Assembly: GCA_020831485.1 (NCBI GenBank)
Contig: JAFIGG010000019.1
Coordinates: 1-51,143 of the forward strand
Reading direction: 5' to 3'
From: Opitutales bacterium
GTDB taxonomy: Bacteria > Verrucomicrobiota > Verrucomicrobiia > Opitutales > Oceanipulchritudinaceae
Length of the DNA stretch: 51,143 bases
In this document: piece by piece, positions 1 through 8,908 of the stretch
How the letters are laid out: each line of letters begins with the position of its first letter
Numbering within the stretch: position 1 is the stretch's first letter
Position numbers and translations under genes: made by a program
Notes under the pieces: generated by a model
The model's input: only the letters and a program-made list of their open reading frames with translations
Told to the model about the DNA's origin: nothing
Databases searched by the model: none

Positions 1-317
1 ACTCCGGCAAATTGATAAATGGATTTCAATGAGAGGGCAAATCGGCCCTTGCCCAGGAGCATCACTGTTTCCCCTTGAGCATCGCGCAGCTCCAGACCCT
101 CAATCTGCAGCCTCAAGGTCAATGGATTGAAGGCAACCCGTTCGACATTGAGTTCAGCCTCCAAAGCAGATTCAACCTGAGAGGTCATTACTGATTCCAC
201 AATGCGTGGAACCCCAAGAAAGCCGAAAGCTATGTAGAGGACGAGCAGTCCGCCGATCCAGTAAATCCATTTTCTTGAACGGCGCTTCTCAACGACAGGT
301 CTTTCGGATTCGCTCAT
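1..317 (-). CDS. DUF748/AsmA-like envelope protein, N-terminal fragment
   Basis: An open frame runs from an ATG at 317 leftward off the window edge (105 codons seen, no stop). The start reads MSESERPVVEKRRSRKW, a charged cytoplasmic stub. One membrane segment follows (about residues 19-35, IGGLLVLYIAFGFLGVP), then a periplasmic-looking stretch with the pattern 'AELNVERVAFNPLTLRLQI'. That pattern is typical of DUF748/AsmA-like proteins, which are anchored in the inner membrane and extend a long beta-rich body into the periplasm. The function of the family is mostly unproven; roles in lipid transport or envelope assembly have been proposed. It is divergent from the peptidase gene at 426 with about 108 bases between. 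Only the N-terminus is visible, so the family call is moderate. Confidence 0.6.
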   Translation of the reverse strand, partial: MSESERPVVEKRRSRKWIYWIGGLLVLYIAFGFLGVPRIVESVMTSQVESALEAELNVERVAFNPLTLRLQIEGLELRDAQGETVMLLGKGRFALSLKSIYQFAG

Positions 318-425
318 GGTCGGAAATGGTAGCCTGACCGGAGTAAATGGCAACTTAGAAGCACAAAGTTCGTTTTTTTTAGTCCAGGACTATACAAAAT
401 TCGCTTTCTGTCTTAGGCTGCGCGA

Positions 426-1580
426 ATGCAATTAAATCCTGCCGAGAGAACCTTCCCCCCCTTTTCTCTTAAACGCCTGATGGAGACCTGTTTTGGTCCC
501 GGATCCGAAGAGCGCCTGTGTGTGCTTATCGATCTGCCCGATCCTGCGGAGATCAAGGACTTTGCCTTCCTCGACAATCCCCGTCTGTCTATCCAGAACT
601 ATGGGTACAAGGTGTTCTATCAAGCCTTCAAGAACGGTGGCCTTGAGGAGATGAACTACAAGGGCGGTGAAATTTTTGCCTACAGGGAGACCGGCGGCAG
701 TAACCTGGACATGGAAGACGAGTGTTACGACGTTAACGGTAAGCTCCTGAGTCTGGACAAGGATATTTACTCTCAGTATCAGCTCATCCTCGTAGTCTCG
801 ACCTTCTCGGCCACTGCGCCGTTGACGGCAAAGGCTAAGGAGTTTGGTTTTCGCGGAGCCACCTTGCACGGGCTGAATCAGATTATTGTCGATACCGGAT
901 TGAGCGTCGATTATCAGGAGGTCAGTGCGGATGCAGAAAAGCTTCGCCTGGGTTTGACCCGTGCGGACTGGTTCGAGCTGGACTTTGAGGTGGAAGGCGT
1001 GACGACCACCCTGAAGTTGTTCACCAACGGTCAGGAGGCACAGAAGAGCCATGGCCTTTGCCCTCCCGGCAAGCCGGATGTTGCGAACCTGCCGGCCGGT
1101 GAAGTGTATTTTGTCCCGGACGGGGCGGAGGGGCAGTTTCCGTTTAAATACGACGAGGAAACGCTCGGGCTATTGACAGTGGAAAACGGCAAGATTGTCA
1201 GTAGCCGCTTGATCTATGGCGACTACGCCTTGATTGAGGAGCACAACGCTAAGCTCAAGGATGACCCGATGATCGGAGCTATTGGCGAGCTCGGGTTCGG
1301 CACTCAGGTGCTGCCTTTCAGTGGCCGCGACATTCAGGACGAAAAAATTCTCGGAACGATCCACGTGGCGACCGGGCGCGATGATCATCTCGGTGGCAAA
1401 TTGACGCCGGATCTCTTTAAGGAGCACAAGAACGCCTCCCACGATGATGTGCTCTACGCTCCGCACAAAACGCCTGAGGTCCGGGTCCCCGAAGTGCGCA
1501 TGCAGCGGGATGGCAAATCCACGGTGATTATGGGCAATTACAAGCCGGGGGATTACATGGTCAATTTGCTGAAAAGCTGA
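426..1580 (+). CDS. M29-type (AmpS-like) metallo-aminopeptidase
   Basis: A 384-residue cytoplasmic protein with no signal peptide. The C-terminal half follows the thermophilic metallopeptidase M29 layout: 'NLPAGEVYFVP' with E226, 'GELGFGT' with E288, 'TIHVATG' with H313, and 'SHDDVLY' with H339 and D340/D341. These match, in order, the metal ligands of M29 aminopeptidases (Glu, Glu, His, His, Asp). The N-terminal half (1-200) is weakly conserved. The expected role is removal of N-terminal residues from peptides using a two-metal site. I see no good Shine-Dalgarno site before the ATG at 426. A small inverted repeat (CCGATT/AATCGG, 1611-1630) lies just after the stop. The family assignment rests on motif order; substrate range is unknown. 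Confidence 0.7.
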   Translation: MQLNPAERTFPPFSLKRLMETCFGPGSEERLCVLIDLPDPAEIKDFAFLDNPRLSIQNYGYKVFYQAFKNGGLEEMNYKGGEIFAYRETGGSNLDMEDECYDVNGKLLSLDKDIYSQYQLILVVSTFSATAPLTAKAKEFGFRGATLHGLNQIIVDTGLSVDYQEVSADAEKLRLGLTRADWFELDFEVEGVTTTLKLFTNGQEAQKSHGLCPPGKPDVANLPAGEVYFVPDGAEGQFPFKYDEETLGLLTVENGKIVSSRLIYGDYALIEEHNAKLKDDPMIGAIGELGFGTQVLPFSGRDIQDEKILGTIHVATGRDDHLGGKLTPDLFKEHKNASHDDVLYAPHKTPEVRVPEVRMQRDGKSTVIMGNYKPGDYMVNLLKS

Positions 1581-1688
1581 GCATTGAAGATGCTTTGACG
1601 CTTAATAGCCCCGATTTGTGTTGCAATCGGAGGGTAGATTGCATGGAAAAACATTCTACTACCCAACCTCCTACAACACACATATCCC

Positions 1689-2822
1689 ATGGCTACTGTA
1701 ACCCTTCGCGACTTGGTTAAAGTCTACCCTGCCTCCGGCAAAAATCCGCCTTTCGAGGCTGTTAAGAAGATCAATTTGGAGATCAAGGACCGTGAATTCA
1801 TGGTCCTGGTAGGTCCGTCCGGATGCGGCAAATCCACGACTCTGCGCATGATTGCCGGACTGGAGGAGATTACCGGAGGGGAAGTTTCTATCGGGGATCG
1901 AGTGGTTAATAATGTTCTGCCAAAGAATCGCGACATCGCGATGGTCTTTCAGAATTACGCCCTCTATCCCCACATGACCGTCTACAACAATATGGCTTTT
2001 GGGCTAAAGTTGAAGAAGGTGCCGAAAGACGAGATTAAGCAGCGTGTGGAGGCAGCGGCGGCGATTCTGGGTATTGAATCCCTGCTCGACCGGAAACCGA
2101 AGGCCTTATCCGGCGGTCAACGCCAACGGGTTGCAGTGGGCCGCGCGATTGTGCGGGACCCCAAGGTTTTTCTGTTCGACGAACCGCTGTCCAATCTCGA
2201 TGCGAAAATGCGGGTTTCGATGCGGACGGAGATCTCCCGGCTGCACAATCAGTTGAATGCCACAATGATTTACGTAACCCACGATCAGGTTGAGGCCATG
2301 ACTATGGGAGATCGGATTTGTGTGATGAAGGACGGGGTGATTATGCAGGTGGATGAGCCCCTGACGCTTTACAAGCAACCACTGAATATGTTTGTCGCCG
2401 GTTTCATCGGCAGTCCACCGATGAATTTTATTCATGGGCGCCTGGAGTCGGATGGCGAAAAGGTGCTGTTCATTGAAACAAACGACAAGGGTAAGCCCAT
2501 TCGCTTTCACCTGTCTCCCGAGCTGGCATCCAGGGCGAAAGCCTGGGTTGGCAAAGCCATTGTTTTCGGTATTCGCCCGGAGGAAATCGGCGATGCGCGG
2601 GTCGCGCGTGAGGGGGATTACTCGGATCCGGTTGAGGCTTTGGTGGATGTTTCGGAGCCGATGGGGTCGGAGACCTTCCTATATCTGGACTCCGGAGCCA
2701 GCCGTTTTATCGCCAAAGTGCGTTCATTCGACCGTTACACCGCACAAGAGCCGGTTCAGCTTATTTTCAATCTGGAAACTGCCCACCTGTTTGATCCGGA
2801 GACTCAGGACGTTATCCAGTAG
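1689..2822 (+). CDS. ABC transporter ATP-binding protein, MalK/UgpC/MsmX type
   Basis: A 377-residue ATPase of the carbohydrate-uptake (CUT1) subfamily. Visible are Walker [10 protein letters not shown] (42-50), the Q-loop '[23 protein letters not shown]', the signature [14 protein letters not shown], Walker B '[16 protein letters not shown]' and the switch '[13 protein letters not shown]'. A C-terminal regulatory/TOBE region follows (about 240-377). Such ATPases power uptake of sugars, oligosaccharides or glycerol-3-phosphate by pairing with two permeases and a binding protein. None of those partners is encoded nearby, so this looks like a shared orphan ATPase that can serve several permeases, as MsmX does in Bacillus. 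The family is certain; the substrate is not. Confidence 0.9.
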   Translation: MATVTLRDLVKVYPASGKNPPFEAVKKINLEIKDREFMVLVGPSGCGKSTTLRMIAGLEEITGGEVSIGDRVVNNVLPKNRDIAMVFQNYALYPHMTVYNNMAFGLKLKKVPKDEIKQRVEAAAAILGIESLLDRKPKALSGGQRQRVAVGRAIVRDPKVFLFDEPLSNLDAKMRVSMRTEISRLHNQLNATMIYVTHDQVEAMTMGDRICVMKDGVIMQVDEPLTLYKQPLNMFVAGFIGSPPMNFIHGRLESDGEKVLFIETNDKGKPIRFHLSPELASRAKAWVGKAIVFGIRPEEIGDARVAREGDYSDPVEALVDVSEPMGSETFLYLDSGASRFIAKVRSFDRYTAQEPVQLIFNLETAHLFDPETQDVIQ

Positions 2823-2851
2823 TGTCGGGAGCCCTTTCCCGCAGAGCTGGA

Positions 2852-3940
2852 TCAGTCAAGAAAGGCAGACTGGGATTGGCGCCGTAGGCGTTCTACATTC
2901 GATCGCAGCGTCAGCAGGGATTGCCGCACCAACTCACCCATGCGCTCGCATTTGAGGAAGTCCTTGTTTTTGTAGTACTCGGCCAGGCTTTGGCGCAGTG
3001 AGCGGACTTTTTCCTCGGATGAGATTCGGTCCTGGCACATGCAGTCGAGCAGGCGCTTGACCCGTGCTTCCGCCAGTTGGATGCGTCGGAAAATGACCGA
3101 GTGCTCTTCTTTCTGGTATTGGCGGGCGGTGGGAATATTGAGCTGGCTGACGCAGAATTCGACCAGGGCATTGTTGTCCTTGAAGAACTGCGGCAGGTAG
3201 AATTTCATCCGGCCGCTGTAGCTCTGCTGGTCAAAATCCATGGCCCGGATACGGATCTGCACGTCTTCGAAATCAGGGGTGACATCGACCACAAAATTAT
3301 AGGACCGCATGTCTCCGAGCAAGCGGACGAAACAACGCTCATTGAATTTAACGAGTTCCTTGGCCAGGCGGATCTTGTTCAGGTTCGGGTCGTGCAACCA
3401 GCGGTCGCTGAATACATCACCAGGAATGCCCACCACATGTTCTTCGATCAGCACATCTTCGGCAACCAGATAGTGCATGCGGTTAGGGGAGAGGAGGTGT
3501 TCCAGCTCCAGCCCGTAGACCCGCGATGCATCGGATTTTTTGATATAGTAGTAGTCCTGGTTGTCGTTATAAGCGTTGACCACCCGGATTCTGAAAGGAT
3601 TGCTGTTGCCGAAAGTGCAATAGTCCACGCGATCGACATACAAGTGGTCGACGTAGGAGATGTCGCCTTCGGTTTTGAGCAGTGCGTAGATTCCCGTCAG
3701 GTGTTTGTTGAGGCGTTTCCAGACCTCCGGCCGGTAGATCACCGTCTGCCAGAGGGTGTCCTCACCGTCCGCGCTGTAGAGGGGCATGGACTCTTCCCAT
3801 TCAGTCAGGCGGGAGTAGGAGACAGGCAGTTCGAATTCCCGGCCGTACTGCTTTAGATAGGCCCTCAAATCGGCCCCCACGGGATACATCGGTTTCTTTT
3901 TGGTGGCGAATGGATCGCGTGGTGGTTCGGGTCGAATCAT
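2852..3940 (-). CDS. Protein-kinase/APH-like fold protein of unknown function
   Basis: A 362-residue soluble protein I cannot name, but whose middle reads like a kinase-like fold. 'YYYIKK' (131-135) could be the beta-3 lysine strand. 'YGLELEHLL' supplies a helix-C glutamate (145 or 147). 'VLIEEHVVGIPG' resembles a hinge. 'LLGDMRSYNFVVD' (208-219) has the D-x4-N spacing of a catalytic loop (D210, N215). 'IRAMDFDQ' (231-238) sits where the DFG/DxD metal-binding motif belongs (D235, D237). The last 100 residues are helical and charged. It is the second gene of a unit: its ATG overlaps the stop of the tandem-ACT gene by 4 bases. It converges on the ABC ATPase with 29 bases between. The kinase reading is inference from motif order; it could be a pseudokinase or an unrelated fold. 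Confidence 0.5.
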   Translation of the reverse strand: MIRPEPPRDPFATKKKPMYPVGADLRAYLKQYGREFELPVSYSRLTEWEESMPLYSADGEDTLWQTVIYRPEVWKRLNKHLTGIYALLKTEGDISYVDHLYVDRVDYCTFGNSNPFRIRVVNAYNDNQDYYYIKKSDASRVYGLELEHLLSPNRMHYLVAEDVLIEEHVVGIPGDVFSDRWLHDPNLNKIRLAKELVKFNERCFVRLLGDMRSYNFVVDVTPDFEDVQIRIRAMDFDQQSYSGRMKFYLPQFFKDNNALVEFCVSQLNIPTARQYQKEEHSVIFRRIQLAEARVKRLLDCMCQDRISSEEKVRSLRQSLAEYYKNKDFLKCERMGELVRQSLLTLRSNVERLRRQSQSAFLD

Positions 3941-4395
3941 CGATAAATATCGCTGGCATCCAAAACTTTGTGCCCTCTGGATTCGAGCACTGAGCAGGCA
4001 ATGTCGTTGTCCTCAAGGGACAGGGCCAGGGCGGATTTCTCCTTTGGGCGCATGACGAATGAGTAAACGTAATGGATGTTGGTCTCGGCCTCGACCAGAG
4101 CGGCGGTAATGAAGCGGATCTCCGCCTCAGTATTGACTTCCACCACAATGATCTCCGTCGTGGTGTAAGCGTAGCCCAGTTGGTCCAGTAGCTCTCTGGC
4201 ACCTTCAAAATCGTCTACGATGAACCGCATAATCGTGCACTCCGTCGTGTCGAGCAGGCTGATGGCCATGATGTGGATCTGCGCCTCAGCCAGGCGTTGA
4301 AGGACATCGTTCAGGCGCCCGACCTTGTTGTCGGCAAAGATCGACAGCTGGTAGACCGGTTCGCGGCGCGGTTTTTGACTCACCTGAGTTTCCAT
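3937..4395 (-). CDS. Tandem ACT-domain protein (amino-acid-binding, COG4747-like)
   Basis: A 152-residue protein made of two ACT modules and nothing else. The first (about 15-77) reads 'VYQLSIFADNKVGRLNDVLQ' and then 'IHIMAISLLDTTECTIMRFI'. The second (about 78-148) begins 'TTTEIIVVEV' and continues 'TNIHYVYSFV'. ACT domains bind amino acids or other small ligands at domain interfaces and usually control a fused or partner protein; stand-alone tandem ACT proteins are commonly called regulators. It is translationally coupled (ATGA overlap) to the kinase-like gene, so the kinase-like protein is its likely partner. The start codon lies only 21 bases from the divergent prmA start, so the two genes' promoters must overlap or lie within each other's coding region. 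Confidence 0.75.
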   Translation of the reverse strand: METQVSQKPRREPVYQLSIFADNKVGRLNDVLQRLAEAQIHIMAISLLDTTECTIMRFIVDDFEGARELLDQLGYAYTTTEIIVVEVNTEAEIRFITAALVEAETNIHYVYSFVMRPKEKSALALSLEDNDIACSVLESRGHKVLDASDIYR

Positions 4396-4416
4396 AGCAG
4401 AAGGGGAAGGGTGGTA

Positions 4417-5370
4417 TTGGAACCCGAAAAGGCTTTATCGGCAACGTTTTATTCGGACTTGCCAAGGATCGGGGCGGTGGCTGTTGTCGGTCGCATGATC
4501 GAATTGCGTATACCCGTCAGCCGTGAGCTCGCAGATATTCTGGAGGGCCACTTCTGTGAAGACTACCAGGAAACCTGGATGTTGCGCGAAAATCACCTGA
4601 CTGGTGCCCAGACGCTCTGCGGTTTTTTTGCCAGCCCGGAAGCGGCAGAGGCCGGACGCATGGAGCTTGCCCAGACAATCCCGGACCTGCCGGAGGGCGG
4701 CGAGCATCTGGTGGTAGAAGATCAGGACTGGAAAGAAGCGTACAAGCTCCATTTTAAACCCTGGAGCGACCGCGGTCTGCACTGGGTGCCGATCTGGGAA
4801 AAGCACAGCTATCCGCTGCCTGAAGGGGATCAAATTGTCTACCTCGATCCAGGCATGGCTTTCGGCACCGGCAACCACGAGACAACCCGGCTTTGTGTCC
4901 GCCGCCTTCTGGATGCAAAGGAAGAGTGGGGCGGTACCATCGCTGAAAAGAGTGTGATCGATGCCGGATGTGGTTCGGGCATTCTGGCAATTTCCGCACG
5001 CAAAGTCGGCTTTTCGCCTGTCTACGCCTTCGACAATGATCCCGACGCGGTCAGCATCAGCCGTGAAAATGAGCAGCTTTGTGACTTGGACGGGCAGATT
5101 GAATTCGTTTGGGCCGACCTCGTTCAGGGTCTTGAGGGCCGGAAGGCCGACCTCATTATGGCCAATATCCTGGCTCCCATTCTCATTGACCATGCCCGTA
5201 TCCTCGTCGATGCCCTCAATCCCGGTGGGCGCCTGATTCTCAGTGGAATCCTCGGACCGCAGGCCGAAGAAGTTCAGGCTGCCTTTGTCGCCGCCAGCGG
5301 GCGCCGCTTTGAAGTGTCCTCCCGCAGCGATGGCGAATGGGCCGATGTGGTGCTGGTTGACATTACATAA
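4417..5370 (+). CDS. prmA: Ribosomal protein L11 methyltransferase PrmA
   Basis: An S-adenosylmethionine-dependent methyltransferase that trimethylates ribosomal protein L11. The PrmA pattern is clear: 'YLDPGMAFGTGNHETTRLC', then motif I 'VIDAGCGSGILAISA', the acidic end of beta-2 'AFDNDPDAV', the family motif 'ADLIMANILAPILIDHA', and 'LNPGGRLILSGIL'. The frame is open back to 4273, but that would overlap the divergent ACT gene by over 100 bases. I prefer the TTG at 4417 (MEPEKALSATF), 6 bases after the purine-rich AAGGGGAAGG at 4401-4410. A GTG at 4411 or an ATG at 4495 are alternatives. The family call is firm; the start is moderate. Confidence 0.88.
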   Translation: MEPEKALSATFYSDLPRIGAVAVVGRMIELRIPVSRELADILEGHFCEDYQETWMLRENHLTGAQTLCGFFASPEAAEAGRMELAQTIPDLPEGGEHLVVEDQDWKEAYKLHFKPWSDRGLHWVPIWEKHSYPLPEGDQIVYLDPGMAFGTGNHETTRLCVRRLLDAKEEWGGTIAEKSVIDAGCGSGILAISARKVGFSPVYAFDNDPDAVSISRENEQLCDLDGQIEFVWADLVQGLEGRKADLIMANILAPILIDHARILVDALNPGGRLILSGILGPQAEEVQAAFVAASGRRFEVSSRSDGEWADVVLVDIT

Positions 5371-5401
5371 AGTGTCGTCTTGACCGTTTGAGGATTCTGG
5401 A

Positions 5402-8400
5402 TTGTTCTCAGAGTTTATGGCGAATGACTCAGTTGACTTGACCTCAGCCATCGGTTTCGATCCGGAATCGCTGGAGAATGTAACGCCGGATCCTTCGTGG
5501 ATTGAATACATCAATTTGAACCTTTCGGCGCTCGGTGAGCCGATATTTGGCAATGCCAAGGATTATCCCACGCTGCGTCTGGGCCAGGCGCTGGTCGAAC
5601 ACTACCAGGCCAAGGACGCATTGCGCGACGCCATTCGCCCTCCGGTGGACCGGCGAATTGAAGAATTCCTGAAGGAATCTTTGAGGGATGTAGACGCCGG
5701 CGACGACATTCATCTGCCCGGCAAAACCTTTCATCTGCGCCAGCACGGTCTGGCGCGTATGCTGTGCCTGCCGCCGGACCGGGATGAGTTCCGCTCGGAC
5801 ATTGTGTCCAGCTACCGTCTCGCGAACGGCATTCTCAACAACCCCAAGGAAGACCGTCGCACCACCAAGGGCGTTTTCCATGTTGCGGAGGGCGGCTTGC
5901 CGGTCCCGAACGACAAAAAAGCGGTGCCGAAAAAGGCCTTTGCACGACTTCTTCGTGCTGCCCTGCAACCTCCTCATGAACTCCTCCAGCTGCCGTTCAC
6001 GGCCAGTCAGGATGCAGACAAGCAGGCACACCTCTGGGTTTCACTGCTGCTGCGCCCGGTTGTGGTTCCGGAGGTCAAAGGCTATATTTCAGAAAAGCGT
6101 ATGGAAGTGCGCTTTTTTGCGCCCGGTAATCTAGTCAGCAATCTGGATTTTGTGGAGTCGATTTTTGGCAATGCCGGCGATCCCTTCATCAAGGACAACG
6201 ATTCCGTGCACGATGTGCGCCATTGGTCTGGTCATACAGGCTGCGTGATCCTGGCGCCGCACCTGATTCGAATGAAAAAGAAGGAGGTGGGTCTGCCGCA
6301 TATAAGTGAAGCCTCCGAACGGCAGAAGCGCGATGGCATGTGCTGGGAGGACCCCGAGGAGCTCTACAATGACGGCTCTGCCTTCAAACTGACCATGCGC
6401 GACCACCGCGGCGTTGTCGTAACGATGATTGCGGACAACTACTACGGTTACTGTAAGAAGGAGGTGAAGACTCAAATCGGCTATGCGGCGAACCTCAACG
6501 GTCTGTGCGAAGAGGAACACGCCGGCGGTGCAATCGCCTTTACCTCTTACGATCTCGGTGAAGATTTTCGTATCGCCAACGTGGTGCAGAACTGCGAGCA
6601 CAGCTTGAAGGATGTGATCGCTGAGTATGGCGACCGGCTGGAACGCCAGGCCGAGGGTCACGCCATCGATAAGCGCTATCCGAACGTTTGGTATGTGCCG
6701 GAAGATGCGTATTTTTCGATGCGCGACCAGACAATCAGCTGGCAGGGGCCGAAAGGTCCGGCCCGGGTGAAACTGCTGGCAGGCAAGACCTACATGCACC
6801 CTTACGGCTATAAGCTTCGAATGGTGAAGCCCGCAGCTGGGCGCCGCTGGCGCTTAATCGGCTCTGTGCCTCAGTCCACGGTCTGCCACAAGCCCTGCAC
6901 GGTATCCGGTGGCGGCAAGTCGGAGATCTCGAAATCGATTGCCGACGCGATTATCCACGCGCCGTTCTACGTGGGTTCAATCCGGGACGATTTTGATCAG
7001 GTGGACGCCATTTTGAAACGGGATTTTGGCGGACGCTTTAAGGACTCCGCGTTGAACCTTCCCAATAGCCGTCCGATTCTGAGCCCTGACCGTTCGCTGG
7101 GTTCGGTAATTAAATTGCTGACACCGAATCCGGACTACACAGATGCATACAACGAGTTCTTGAGCTCCATCCCTAGCCGAATCAAGGGACTGGTTCTGCT
7201 CGTCAAGCGCTTCCACAAGCCCGATTGGGGTGACGACTGGAGGCAGCGTTTCAGTGTGGATGTGATCAACGGTGTGCCGGGCAATGAGTTGAAGCACCGC
7301 GGCTTGCCGGTTATAACGAGCTACCTGCGTGTGGGCTATGAGCCGGACGGATCGTGGCGGGTTTTCAGCTTGCGCAAGGACTTCGCGCCGGCAGCGAAAA
7401 TTCAGGCCGAGGATGACATCACAGCCTCAGTGGTCGTTCCTGTTGAGAAGCTTCCGGGAGTCGATCCCATCGAAGGCGCTCCTGGTGCCAAGATTATCTA
7501 TAATTGCGAATACCGTCTCTTTCAACGCCCGGACGATGCCATTGTGCGGGGCTACGACAAGAAAACGGAGTTGGATATTTCCCGTCCCGGCAACTTTCTT
7601 TCTAACTACCAGCCGCTGACACGTCCCGAGATGAAGGAGATTCTCGACGATGTCGTGCATTTTGACTACTTCACGGATCCGATGAAGGCGCGTATCCGAA
7701 ACTTTGTTGAGATGCCGGAGTCAAATCCTTCGTTCATGGTCTCTTCCGCACATCCACGCCTAATGGACGGCAAGCCTTCCAAAAATCCGCGTTACCTGCA
7801 GAACCGTTCGACTTTGGAGCATCCACAGGACCTGTACATCGCGGAAATGGGAGTGCGCCTGAACAAGCGCCTGAAAAAGGATCAAGCAGTGAGTTATCCG
7901 GTGAGCGCAGTGCTTACCGGTCGGCGCAACAATCCGCCGGAGCCGGGGATTCGGTCCCTGGCGGTTTTCAATCCGATTCACTACTTGCCGTTGCCGGAGG
8001 CCTTCATGGAGTTTACCTCCAGCATGACCGGAAAGAGTCCGTCGACAACCGGCGCCGGTTCAGAAGGGGCCCTGACCAAGGGACCTTTCAATGCCTTGTT
8101 GCCGATTACAGATCTGAACAATTCGTTCGTGTCCTTTGTTGTCACCGGAACCCGTCCGTTTGTGACGGCAGCGGGCAATGTTGGGCCGAAGTTCCGGGTC
8201 GATCATGATATCAGCCTTCTGATTCCGGAGATCTGGTGCCGCATGCGGCCGCACGAGCGGAACCCGGATTGGTTGATCGAAAACGGTTTCCTCGAGACCG
8301 TGCCGGAAGTCGAGTTTAATGGAAAACCGGTGGGTACCCACATTCTGGGTTACCGCATCAATGAATCCTTTGTCGCGCATTTTCTGGGGCGTATATTCAC

Positions 8401-8857
8401 CAATCCGGAGCTGCTCTTCTCCGAGGATATGCTCAAGCCTGAGTTGCAGGATGAGGCTGTCTTTGCCGATGGCATGGACAATATCTGGACCACCCACCGG
8501 GTTGTCGCGGAAAACTACTTCAAGGACGGCAGCATTGATTTGGCCTGTCCTCCTTTAAAGGCTCTGTTGCACATCATGGCCTGCGGCGACTGGGAGGGAA
8601 TGACTTTGCAGTCCAAAGAATTCCGCCAGCTGTTTGACCGTGAGTCGGTGCTGAAAAGCGACTGGTACCATGCCCGTTTGAAGTCTTTGCAGGCCAGTGG
8701 TCACAATTACTGGAAGAGTCGCCTTGACGATACCGAAAGAGACAGTGCCGGGCGCAAACAGATTGAAGAGCGTCTGAAGCGAGTCGACAGCCCTGAATTC
8801 CTCAAGGAAGTTTACGGAACCATTGGCAGGGATCCGGGAATCCCGCTGCCAGATTGA
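5402..8857 (+). CDS. Putative PPi-dependent phosphoenolpyruvate carboxykinase
   Basis: A very large (1151-residue) cytoplasmic enzyme. Length and motifs fit the pyrophosphate-dependent PEPCK family described from Entamoeba and Propionibacterium, which interconverts PEP + CO2 + Pi and oxaloacetate + PPi. 'YYGYCKKEVKTQIGYAANL' resembles the PEPCK lysine region that holds metal and substrate (K352, K353). 'TVSGGGKSEISKS' (K506) looks like a modified PEPCK P-loop, and 'IRDDFDQVD' about 30 residues later resembles the kinase-2 aspartates. ATP- and GTP-type PEPCKs are only about 530-620 residues. The TTG at 5402 has GAGG 8 bases upstream and is taken as the start; the ATG at 5417 is the alternative. 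It follows prmA by about 30 bases. The family call comes from memory of motifs and size, so it is moderately confident. Confidence 0.65.
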   Translation: MFSEFMANDSVDLTSAIGFDPESLENVTPDPSWIEYINLNLSALGEPIFGNAKDYPTLRLGQALVEHYQAKDALRDAIRPPVDRRIEEFLKESLRDVDAGDDIHLPGKTFHLRQHGLARMLCLPPDRDEFRSDIVSSYRLANGILNNPKEDRRTTKGVFHVAEGGLPVPNDKKAVPKKAFARLLRAALQPPHELLQLPFTASQDADKQAHLWVSLLLRPVVVPEVKGYISEKRMEVRFFAPGNLVSNLDFVESIFGNAGDPFIKDNDSVHDVRHWSGHTGCVILAPHLIRMKKKEVGLPHISEASERQKRDGMCWEDPEELYNDGSAFKLTMRDHRGVVVTMIADNYYGYCKKEVKTQIGYAANLNGLCEEEHAGGAIAFTSYDLGEDFRIANVVQNCEHSLKDVIAEYGDRLERQAEGHAIDKRYPNVWYVPEDAYFSMRDQTISWQGPKGPARVKLLAGKTYMHPYGYKLRMVKPAAGRRWRLIGSVPQSTVCHKPCTVSGGGKSEISKSIADAIIHAPFYVGSIRDDFDQVDAILKRDFGGRFKDSALNLPNSRPILSPDRSLGSVIKLLTPNPDYTDAYNEFLSSIPSRIKGLVLLVKRFHKPDWGDDWRQRFSVDVINGVPGNELKHRGLPVITSYLRVGYEPDGSWRVFSLRKDFAPAAKIQAEDDITASVVVPVEKLPGVDPIEGAPGAKIIYNCEYRLFQRPDDAIVRGYDKKTELDISRPGNFLSNYQPLTRPEMKEILDDVVHFDYFTDPMKARIRNFVEMPESNPSFMVSSAHPRLMDGKPSKNPRYLQNRSTLEHPQDLYIAEMGVRLNKRLKKDQAVSYPVSAVLTGRRNNPPEPGIRSLAVFNPIHYLPLPEAFMEFTSSMTGKSPSTTGAGSEGALTKGPFNALLPITDLNNSFVSFVVTGTRPFVTAAGNVGPKFRVDHDISLLIPEIWCRMRPHERNPDWLIENGFLETVPEVEFNGKPVGTHILGYRINESFVAHFLGRIFTNPELLFSEDMLKPELQDEAVFADGMDNIWTTHRVVAENYFKDGSIDLACPPLKALLHIMACGDWEGMTLQSKEFRQLFDRESVLKSDWYHARLKSLQASGHNYWKSRLDDTERDSAGRKQIEERLKRVDSPEFLKEVYGTIGRDPGIPLPD

Positions 8858-8908
8858 CGGAGCCCATGCTTTTATCCTGATCCACAATTCTTATGAAAAT
8901 GCCCTTAT

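Noticed and set aside
1611-1630. CCGATT/AATCGG hairpin as a terminator after the peptidase gene
   Set aside because: The stem is only 6 bases and no T-tract follows on either strand.
4435-5559. A 374-codon minus-strand open frame
   Set aside because: It lies antisense to prmA and the start of the PEPCK-like gene, both of which have clear family motifs.
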